Source: Ruminococcus sp.
GTDB lineage: Bacteria > Bacillota > Clostridia > Oscillospirales > Ruminococcaceae
Assembly (NCBI GenBank): GCA_024697705.1
Contig: JAILFF010000151.1
Location: 1-32,418, forward strand
Length of the DNA stretch: 32,418 nucleotides
Direction of reading: 5' to 3'
Shown here in pieces: positions 9,799-17,090 of the stretch (position 1 is the first letter of the stretch; each line of letters starts with the position of its first letter). A model generated the notes under the pieces. The model made no database searches and was not told the origin of the DNA. It saw only the letters and a program-made list of their open reading frames with translations. The position numbers and the translations under genes were made by a program.

Positions 9799-12066
9799 TT
9801 AATTAAGTTTGACCTTCCACCCGCTGATGTACTTTTGAAGCAGCGTCAGATCGGCGACCTCAAAGGCTCCGTTGCCGTCGGTATCTGCCGTTTCGCTGTA
9901 AACCGCCTCCAGCTTCCAGCCCGCTATGAGCCGCTGCATTATCACCAGATCGTCAACGTTTACCGTTCCGCTGCCGTCAAGATCGCCCCTTGCGCAAAGC
10001 AGGACATCTGTCAGACCCGAAACTCCGTATTTTATCCTGAAAGAGCATCTTCTCTTCGCGCAGCCCGACAGGCCGAGCTCTATAAAATATTTGCCGTCAA
10101 TGAGCTTTTCGGAACCGTATACCGCACCGTTAGCGTCTGTCTGCGCATCAAACAGCTTCGTGCCGTCGCTGCTGTACACCGTTGCCTTGACAGCTTTAAG
10201 GTCTGCCGCAGCGGGCAGAGCGGCTTTTACATTCGCAAGCAGAAATCCGCCCAAAGGAGCGGTAAAGCTGTCGGCAGTCATTATACCGCAGACCGAGCAG
10301 GTATGCTCCGTATAACCTCCCGACTGCTTCGTCGGAGGAACGACCCTGTCAGTAAAGCTGTGACCTTTTGCGGGCACGCTGCTGTCAATATACTTATCTC
10401 CGCATCTTACACAGGTATGCTCGGTATATCCCGCTTCCGTGCAGGTCGGAGAAACAGTTTTTGAAGAATAAGTGTGACCCTTCGCCTTTTCCGTGTTCTC
10501 CATTACCGAATAGCCGCAGACCATGCACTTTTTCAGTGTACCGCCGTCTTCGGTGCAGGTGGCTGAGACCTTCTCCGAGGCAAATTTGTGTCCCGTCGCC
10601 TTGACGGTCTTGGTCTTCTTAGAATCCCCGCAGACAGAGCAGACCTGAAGCGTATAGCCGTCCTCCGTGCAGGTGGGCGCTATCGTTTTTGTGGTATACT
10701 GATGCCCCGTGGCATCGGAGAGCTTCTCGGTATACTTGAAGCCGCAGACAGAGCATACTCCAAAAAACATTCCCGAAGTCGTACAGTCTGCGGATATTAT
10801 TTTGCCTTTGAAAGAATGTCCCGTCGCGCAGACAGCCCTTGTCTGAACGTAATTGCAGGAGCAGATCCTTTGTTCGGTGCCGTCTTCGGTACAGTTGGGC
10901 TTTTTCGTCATCTTCCATTCGCCGAAGGAATGAGTATGGTTACGCGCTATCTGCTTTGACTGCTCATAATTATGCCATGCGATATTGTATGGCAGACCGT
11001 ACAGGAACTGTCTGTCGCTGCTCCAGCCCGAGTTAAGCGGCTTATGATCCGAAAGAAACGTATCTGTTCCTTTAGCAAAATACTTTCTTTTGTCGCTGCC
11101 TTCGTCCCATGTGGCGTCGAAGCAGTAGTAATAGCCGTCGTCCAGCTTAATGAGATTCCAGACATGGTTTCCCGTTCTGCCGCTTTCGTCGGTCCCCTTT
11201 CCGACAACATAAATGCTGTCAAGTCCGCAGTAACCGTTTACGATCTGATACAGCTTGGCATAGCTTTCGCAGACGCCCTTTCCGTATATCAAAGCGCCGA
11301 TGATATTATGCGGCGAATGGTAATAATTGTCGTAAAGGGCATTACCCGAAACGCTGCTGTAAGTGATGGTGTCAAGTATCTTGTCATGCAGTCTCATTGC
11401 ATTATTAAATGCCGAATCGGAAGCTTTGTAAAGCCCCGCTGCCTGCTTGACATATTTTTCTATCTCCGACTGATATTTGGCGCGGGCAGAGGCGCTCATA
11501 TATTCCTTATACGTACATAATACCACATAGTCCTTGTATTTGCCGTTGCTGTCTTTATAAGCGCCCGTACCGTATTTTTTTGAAATATAATAAAAGATCG
11601 GGTTGTCGTAAAGGAAAGAATTAAAGGTCTCCTTCGCCTCCTCACGGGTAAGCCCGATATCGGAGAACGGGATATATGCCAGCTCGTAGTTATAATTATC
11701 GTCTTCGCTTTTTACAAGATTCAAATTGTCGGTGCGGTTCCATATTTTCACCATCTCATCGAGCATACGGTCGTAAAGCTGCTGACGCTTTGCGCCGTTG
11801 CTGCGCTGCGCCAACTCGTTATAGCCCCATCGTGAGCCCGCGCATTTTACAAAAAAGTCCTTTGAGAGCGACTGATTCGCCGCGTTTAAGACCTCGGAAC
11901 AGCTTACCGCGCCGAACTCTTCTTCGCCGATCTGTACCTCGCCAATATATATCTCGGGCTCGGCTTCTTCACGATCGGTCTCGTAAGCAATCGCCGTCAG
12001 GGAAACGGTACAGCCTATCAGCAAAGCGGCAAAGAACCCTCCAAGCTTTTTGAACGCTTTTATCAT
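9799..12066 (-). CDS. Secreted transglutaminase-domain protein with six Cys/His repeats and C-terminal type I dockerin
   Basis: Signal peptide; 'GKGVCESYAKLYQ...GNHVWNLIKLDDGYYYCFDATWD' transglutaminase core; ~38-aa repeats 'CTEDGYTLQVCSVCG..GH'; C-term 'GDLDGSGTVNVDDLVIMQRLIAG...ADTDGNGAFEVADLTLLQKYISG' dockerin. Confidence 0.88.
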   Translation of the reverse strand: MIKAFKKLGGFFAALLIGCTVSLTAIAYETDREEAEPEIYIGEVQIGEEEFGAVSCSEVLNAANQSLSKDFFVKCAGSRWGYNELAQRSNGAKRQQLYDRMLDEMVKIWNRTDNLNLVKSEDDNYNYELAYIPFSDIGLTREEAKETFNSFLYDNPIFYYISKKYGTGAYKDSNGKYKDYVVLCTYKEYMSASARAKYQSEIEKYVKQAAGLYKASDSAFNNAMRLHDKILDTITYSSVSGNALYDNYYHSPHNIIGALIYGKGVCESYAKLYQIVNGYCGLDSIYVVGKGTDESGRTGNHVWNLIKLDDGYYYCFDATWDEGSDKRKYFAKGTDTFLSDHKPLNSGWSSDRQFLYGLPYNIAWHNYEQSKQIARNHTHSFGEWKMTKKPNCTEDGTEQRICSCNYVQTRAVCATGHSFKGKIISADCTTSGMFFGVCSVCGFKYTEKLSDATGHQYTTKTIAPTCTEDGYTLQVCSVCGDSKKTKTVKATGHKFASEKVSATCTEDGGTLKKCMVCGYSVMENTEKAKGHTYSSKTVSPTCTEAGYTEHTCVRCGDKYIDSSVPAKGHSFTDRVVPPTKQSGGYTEHTCSVCGIMTADSFTAPLGGFLLANVKAALPAAADLKAVKATVYSSDGTKLFDAQTDANGAVYGSEKLIDGKYFIELGLSGCAKRRCSFRIKYGVSGLTDVLLCARGDLDGSGTVNVDDLVIMQRLIAGWKLEAVYSETADTDGNGAFEVADLTLLQKYISGWKVKLN

Positions 12067-12181
12067 TAAGCAAAATCACCTTTCTTAAAAGATCTACACA
12101 ATAATATTATACCTTTATTAAAGGAAAAAGTCAATAGCATTTTCGGCTCCGTCTCAAAAATACAGCGTCCGATAAAACAAA

Positions 12182-12219
12182 AAAGCTTTGAAACCATACG
12201 GAACAGTTTCAAAGCTTTC
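12182..12219 (-). terminator. tRNA-Thr copy 1 terminator
   Basis: Minus strand AAAGCTTTGAAAC..GTTTCAAAGCTTTTTTGTTT. Confidence 0.8.
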
Positions 12220-12223
12220 GGGA

Positions 12224-12296
12224 AGCTGATACCCGGATTCGAACCGGGGACCTCATCCTTACCAAGGATGTGCTCTACCGACTGAGCCATATCAGC
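12224..12296 (-). tRNA. tRNA-Thr (anticodon GGT)
   Basis: Minus strand cloverleaf: GCTGATA acceptor/TATCAGC, anticodon stem CATCC-TTGGTAA-GGATG, T arm CCCGG-TTCGAAT-CCGGG. Confidence 0.95.
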
Positions 12297-12365
12297 ACCT
12301 CAACATAATTGTTAAGCGCCGGTCTTTGTTTTCATCTTTTCGATGTCTTTCAACCGACGAATACT

Positions 12366-12394
12366 ATTATACACTATAATCATGCTTTTGTCAA
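12366..12394 (-). promoter_or_regulatory. Consensus promoter for tRNA-Thr copy 1
   Basis: TTGACA - 17 nt - TATAAT on minus strand. Confidence 0.85.
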
Positions 12395-12448
12395 TAAGAA
12401 ATCTGAAATTTTTTATTAAATAAAAAAGACAGCGTCAACGGAAACAAA

Positions 12449-12485
12449 AAAGCTTTGAAACCGTCTGCAACAGTTTCAAAGCTTT
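12449..12485 (-). terminator. tRNA-Thr copy 2 terminator
   Basis: Minus strand AAAGCTTTGAAACTG..GGTTTCAAAGCTTTTTTGTTT. Confidence 0.8.
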
Positions 12486-12491
12486 CCGAGA

Positions 12492-12564
12492 AGCTGATAC
12501 CCGGATTCGAACCGGGGACCTCATCCTTACCAAGGATGTGCTCTACCGACTGAGCCATATCAGC
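12492..12564 (-). tRNA. tRNA-Thr (anticodon GGT), second copy
   Basis: 73-nt sequence identical to copy 1. Confidence 0.95.
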
Positions 12565-12632
12565 ACCCTAACAATAATTGTTAAGCGTCAGCTTTGTTTC
12601 ATCTTTTCGATCACTCTCAACTGACAGATTCT

Positions 12633-12661
12633 ATTATACACTAAAAAGCAGTTCCTGTCAA
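12633..12661 (-). promoter_or_regulatory. Consensus promoter for tRNA-Thr copy 2
   Basis: TTGACA - 17 nt - TATAAT on minus strand. Confidence 0.85.
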
Positions 12662-12809
12662 TAGAAAATCGGAATTTTATTATTAAATAATCGTAAACAA
12701 TCAGCAGAGGTTATTTTAACAAGACAACACCGGCGATTTTCCGCGAATAAGCGCACTATTTAAAGACAGATTTAAAGACAGACCAAAGCCGTTCCGATAG
12801 CCGTAACAT

Positions 12810-12849
12810 AAAAAAGCGGGCGGCGCTTCCGTTACGAAACACCGTCCGC
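12810..12849 (-). terminator. Terminator of sugar ABC transporter operon
   Basis: Minus strand GCGGACGGTGTTTC..GGAAGCGCCGCCCGC followed by TTTTTT. Confidence 0.8.
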
Positions 12850-12880
12850 AGTTATCAATTACAGCATATTGGTACCGATA

Positions 12881-13795
12881 TCAGCCCTTTACAGCGCCCG
12901 AGGTAAGACCGTCTACGATCTGGTTGGAGAACGCGCAGTATACTATAATAGTAGGAATGATCGCGATTATGATAGCCGCAAACATCTGCGAATAGTTCGT
13001 GTTGTAGGGACCTACGAACTTCGACAGCGAAACAGGCAGAGTTTTCTTGGCGTCATCGGAGATGAATACCATTGCAAGCAGCAGCTCGTTCCAGTTGCCG
13101 ATGAAGGTCATAAGACCCGTTACGAACAGACCCGTTCTGCCGAGCGGCAGACAGATGATATAGAATATCTGGAAGATATTCGCACCCTCCATGCAGGCGC
13201 ACTCGATAAGCTCGTTAGGCATACTCTCAAAGAAGCCCGTCATTATAAATATGGTTATCGGAAGCGCGAAGGTAAGATAAGGAAGGATAAGTCCCGCGAT
13301 GGAGTTTGAAAGACCTATCTTTGCAAATCTCGTGAAAAGAGGGATAAGCACGCAGTGTACGGGGATCATCATGCCCGTCAGGAAATATGTCAGGGCAAGC
13401 TTTGCGCCCTTCCAGCGCATACGCGCGATTCCGAACGCCGCCATCGAACCGATCACCATGCTGAGTATCAGCGTGATAACGCACACAAGGAACGAATTGA
13501 GCGTCGCTATTCCGAGACGGCCCGCCGTCCACGCAAACGAATAGTTCTCGAATGTGATGTTCTCGGGAAGCGCAAAAGGCGAGGTGAAGATCTCCTTGTT
13601 GGTCTTGAACGATACATTGAATACCCACAGAAGCGGGGCGATATACGTTACGGAAATAACCACCAGAAACGCATAGATCAGTTTCTGTATCGGTGTAAGG
13701 GGTTTCTTCGGAACAGCCTCAAATGATTCCGTCTTCTTTTTCTTCTTCGAGGAGGCGGTTATCGGCTCGGCTGCCGATGTTTGTGAAGTTGTCAT
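12881..13795 (-). CDS. Carbohydrate ABC transporter permease (MalG/UgpE type)
   Basis: Six TM pattern; 'NELIECACMEGANIFQIFYIICLPLGRTGLF' EAA-type loop. Confidence 0.9.
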   Translation of the reverse strand: MTTSQTSAAEPITASSKKKKKTESFEAVPKKPLTPIQKLIYAFLVVISVTYIAPLLWVFNVSFKTNKEIFTSPFALPENITFENYSFAWTAGRLGIATLNSFLVCVITLILSMVIGSMAAFGIARMRWKGAKLALTYFLTGMMIPVHCVLIPLFTRFAKIGLSNSIAGLILPYLTFALPITIFIMTGFFESMPNELIECACMEGANIFQIFYIICLPLGRTGLFVTGLMTFIGNWNELLLAMVFISDDAKKTLPVSLSKFVGPYNTNYSQMFAAIIIAIIPTIIVYCAFSNQIVDGLTSGAVKG

Positions 13796-13811
13796 TTTTA
13801 AGCGTACCTCC

Positions 13812-14699
13812 TTACATCTCGTACTGCTCGGTCTTTACGAGCTTGTTGATAAACAGTGTTACAAGCAGGCAGAGTATAAGCAGTACCACGCCTATCGCAC
13901 TTGCATAGCCGTATTTGAAATACTTGAAGCCCTGCTGATAGAGGTGAGTTGCGAGAACCTCTGTCTTGTGGTTGGGACCGCCCTCCGTCATGTTGAAGAT
14001 AAGATCGAAGAATTTCAGCGAACCTATCGCGTTAAGCGACATAGCGGTAGCTACCATCGGTCTTATCAGCGGAAGAGTAATGTGTCTGAACGTCATAGCC
14101 TTAGTGCAGCCATCGATATAGCTTGCCTCAAAAAGCGACTTGCTTATACCCGAGATCTGAGCCATGTAGAGCATCATCGACTGTCCGACATACTGCCACA
14201 GGGAAACAAAAGCGATGACCCACATCGGCAGGATTATGGTTCCCTTGGTATCCATCAGCCAAAGGGGAGGATTCTCAACGCCCCATTTTTCAAGGAGCTG
14301 GCTGATACCGAGCTTCGGGCTGAATATGAACATCCACAGCAGACCGAGAGCCGCAGAAGAAAGAACGCAGGGAAGATAGATTATGTTCTTGAATGCGTTT
14401 CGTCCTTTTTGGATATTTGTCAGCAGTGCAGCATAGAAAAGACCGATAATAAGCTGCGACACGCACGAGAAAATAAGGAAGAAGAACGAGTTCTTTAAAG
14501 CAATACCAAACGTTTTATCGGATAAAAGGTTCTTGTAATTATCAAGCCCGATGAAAACGGGGGCAGTTATGCCTTTGTAATCGCAGAACGAATAGTACAC
14601 CGACTGAACGATCGGTATAAAAAGCACCAGTGTGAACAAAATAAAGGCAGGAAGCATGAAAAAAGCGATGGCTTTTTTGTTCCTAAGCAATTTGTCCAA
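13812..14699 (-). CDS. Carbohydrate ABC transporter permease (MalF/UgpA type)
   Basis: 'SLFEASYIDGCTKAMTFRHITLPLIRPM' EAA loop; probable TTG start at 14699 preceded by 'gaaaggagttggttcagg'. Confidence 0.88.
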   Translation of the reverse strand: MDKLLRNKKAIAFFMLPAFILFTLVLFIPIVQSVYYSFCDYKGITAPVFIGLDNYKNLLSDKTFGIALKNSFFFLIFSCVSQLIIGLFYAALLTNIQKGRNAFKNIIYLPCVLSSAALGLLWMFIFSPKLGISQLLEKWGVENPPLWLMDTKGTIILPMWVIAFVSLWQYVGQSMMLYMAQISGISKSLFEASYIDGCTKAMTFRHITLPLIRPMVATAMSLNAIGSLKFFDLIFNMTEGGPNHKTEVLATHLYQQGFKYFKYGYASAIGVVLLILCLLVTLFINKLVKTEQYEM

Positions 14700-14830
14700 C
14701 CTGAACCAACTCCTTTCAAAGAATAGGAAAAAATAATACGCAATCAGTAAATGCGGGAAGCAAAAAGAACGATATTCCGCACTATTGCAAACCCGTTCCA
14801 TGCATTATACCCGCATGAGGGAAAAACAAA

Positions 14831-14851
14831 AGGGGCGTAGGGGACGCCCCT
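14831..14851 (-). terminator. Intraoperonic hairpin (attenuator or mRNA stabiliser) between solute-binding-protein and permease genes
   Basis: AGGGGCGT-AGGGG-ACGCCCCT, T-rich on the minus-strand 3' side. Confidence 0.7.
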
Positions 14852-14893
14852 ATTTGTTCTTTTATTAGAGAGGGTTAGAAAGCTTAGTTAATA

Positions 14894-16228
14894 TTATTTT
14901 CTGCAATTAGCCTTGTAATACTCTTCCATGTCCTTGGCAGCGTCCGCGGGAGTCATATCCTTGAGGAATACGGCAACCATGGTGTCGTCGAAGTGAGCGC
15001 CTGCCTCAGTGGTAGGCAGAGACTCGTTGTAGAAGCCGAAGGTACCCTTTGCATTGCTGAAGATATTCATAACGTCTCCGAGCTGCTTGGGAGCTGCAGA
15101 AGCGTCATACTGAACCTTCGTTACAGGGATCTTACCGCCTTTTTCGGCAGTATACTTCTGAGCGGTGTCGTCGGTGAAATACTTGATAAAAGCAGCGGAG
15201 CCTTCGGGGCACTTGGTGGTAGAGCTCATGCAGAGCGAATCGGACTTGGCGATGATCCTATCAACGCCGGGGAACTGGAATACGCCGCACTTTTCCTCGA
15301 AGTCGGGGCTCTGACCGTTGATCTGACCGATAGCCCACGAACCCTGGATAAGCATAGCAGCTTCGCCGTTGTAGAAGTTAGCAGTCGCTACATCGTTGGT
15401 GTCGCCGGCAGCGGTTCTCTGGAAATACTCGGAGAATTTCAGCAGCTTGTTGCAGGCACTTTCGAGCTTGCCGTCTTCCCAGGAAGCGGAACCGTCGGCG
15501 AGCTTGGCGAGATCAACGCCCTCTGCCTCGCAGAGATAGCCAGCTACCATTGACAGGCACCATGCGGTACCGGCAGAAATGGTAACTGGAGTATATCCGG
15601 CAGCCTGGAGCTTATCGCAGGCAGCGATCATCTCATCCCAGTTGGTAGGAACGGAAGCGCCGGCAGCCTCGAACATTTCCTTATTGTAGAAGCAGCAGGC
15701 AGCGGCGGTGTTCAGCGGAACGGCGTAGATCTTGCCGTCGTAGGTCTGCTGTGTGAATACCGCGTCGCTGGTGAAGGTATCCTTCCAGCCGTCCTTGTTG
15801 AGGTATTCATCAAGGGGAGCGGCATAGCCGGGAGCAACGTAGTCGGTCAGCTGAGGACCGGGGCTTACGATGAATACGTCGGGAGTCTCACCCGCTGCAA
15901 CGAGAGCGTTGAGCTTGTTGTAGTATTCTTCAAGGTTCGTGGTGATGGGAGTAACATGGTACTTGCCCTCATAGTCCTTGTTGAATCTCTCGATAGTGTC
16001 CTTGTAGCCGAGGGAGATAAGGTCTTCGGTCGCGTTGAGGTCGTCCCAGAACATCCAGGAGATCTCCTGAACCCCTTCGGAGCCGCCGCCGCTCGCCTCG
16101 GAACCGCCGCTTGAACCGCCCGTGCTTCCGCCGCCGGATTCACCGCCGGAAGTGCCGCCGCAGCCTACAAGTGAAGTTGCGAGCATAGCCGCTGACAGGA
16201 TCGTTGCTAAGAGTCTTCTTTTTTTCAT
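14894..16228 (-). CDS. Sugar ABC transporter substrate-binding lipoprotein
   Basis: 'MKKRRLLATILSAAMLATSLVGCGG' lipobox, Gly/Ser linker, family 1 extracellular binding protein features; RBS caggaggtagt. Confidence 0.92.
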   Translation of the reverse strand: MKKRRLLATILSAAMLATSLVGCGGTSGGESGGGSTGGSSGGSEASGGGSEGVQEISWMFWDDLNATEDLISLGYKDTIERFNKDYEGKYHVTPITTNLEEYYNKLNALVAAGETPDVFIVSPGPQLTDYVAPGYAAPLDEYLNKDGWKDTFTSDAVFTQQTYDGKIYAVPLNTAAACCFYNKEMFEAAGASVPTNWDEMIAACDKLQAAGYTPVTISAGTAWCLSMVAGYLCEAEGVDLAKLADGSASWEDGKLESACNKLLKFSEYFQRTAAGDTNDVATANFYNGEAAMLIQGSWAIGQINGQSPDFEEKCGVFQFPGVDRIIAKSDSLCMSSTTKCPEGSAAFIKYFTDDTAQKYTAEKGGKIPVTKVQYDASAAPKQLGDVMNIFSNAKGTFGFYNESLPTTEAGAHFDDTMVAVFLKDMTPADAAKDMEEYYKANCRK

Positions 16229-16354
16229 ATTACTACCTCCTGTAAAAGTACCGCTCGGCATATGCTTCCTTAAACCGTATATCCATATACCTCACGGCAA
16301 GCTTTTTATTGTTTTGCATTATTTGAAACAGCGCCCTTTTCGCTGTCTGTGTAA

Positions 16355-16383
16355 ATCTTACCATATCAACATCGAGTTGTCAA
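16355..16383 (-). promoter_or_regulatory. Promoter of sugar ABC operon
   Basis: Minus strand TTGACA - 17 nt - TAAGAT. Confidence 0.75.
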
Positions 16384-16618
16384 GAATTATAAGCAAAAAG
16401 CACAAAAATTGATAAAGACAATTCCATTTCGCACGATTTCATAGCAAAAAATGATTAGGTGAAACGAGCAGCGGCTTCCGTATAACAGCAGATCGCTTAC
16501 AAAGCCCCCCTATCGGGCTTGTCGTTATTTGTATATTATGCGCAGACCCCTTCGGTCGTTCGATCATGTCGCGGGATACGAACGCTGCGGCGCTTTTGCG
16601 AATAATCGTTCCGTCCGA

Positions 16619-16647
16619 TTGACAACCGCGGGCTATTGTGATATAAT
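16619..16647 (+). promoter_or_regulatory. Promoter driving the riboswitch-led operon
   Basis: TTGACA (16619-16624) - 17 nt - TATAAT (16642-16647). Confidence 0.85.
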
Positions 16648-16668
16648 ATCTATTATCAGGTATAGATT

Positions 16669-16869
16669 CGCCGCGGTTTGAAAGGCGCAATTGTCAGCCG
16701 AGTAGATCAAATGGGAAGTCGGTACAAATCCGACGCAACCGCCATTACCGTGATTGACCTCAATACCCTGCCATGTCCCGCAGCGGACGGTCATTGTTCC
16801 GACACGGAACGAGAAGGCGGCAGGATAAGCATCTCATGCGGGTCATAAGCCGGGAGAACTGCCGCGGCG
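16669..16869 (+). ncRNA. Cobalamin (B12) riboswitch aptamer
   Basis: P1 arms CGCCGCGG (16669-16676)/CCGCGGCG (16862-16869); core 'GGGAAGTCGGTACAAATCCGACGCAACCGCCATTACCGTGA'; B12-box-like 'ATAAGCCGGGAGAACTGCC'. Confidence 0.87.
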
Positions 16870-17035
16870 TGACGGACTGTCTCCGTCGGAACCGTTTTAA
16901 GCCTTGGGCAAGAGGAAGGCATACGGTCGGTTTGTGGCTGCGGTATATCATTGCTGTTACGGCGCGTTCCGCAAAAGATCAAGGCGGTACGGGCTTTTTG
17001 AGGTATGCCGCAAAGCTCTCTCCGAGCAGCTCTCC

Positions 17036-17058
17036 CCCGCCCCCGAGCGGGATTTTTT
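17036..17058 (+). terminator. Intrinsic terminator of riboswitch expression platform
   Basis: CCCGC-CCCCGA-GCGGG-ATTTTTT between aptamer and first gene. Confidence 0.8.
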
Positions 17059-17090
17059 ATGCCTGAAAAATACTTAAGGAGGGTCTTTTT

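Noticed and set aside
12066-12290. 74-aa minus-strand ORF 'MAQSVEHILGKDEVPGSNPGISF'
   Set aside because: Translation of the tRNA-Thr gene; a familiar spurious ORF type
16490-16515. Possible terminator AAGCCC..GGGCTT
   Set aside because: No T-tract on either strand and no gene end nearby
16439-16690. 83-aa minus-strand ORF
   Set aside because: Overlaps the riboswitch promoter and 5' leader; no homology recognised
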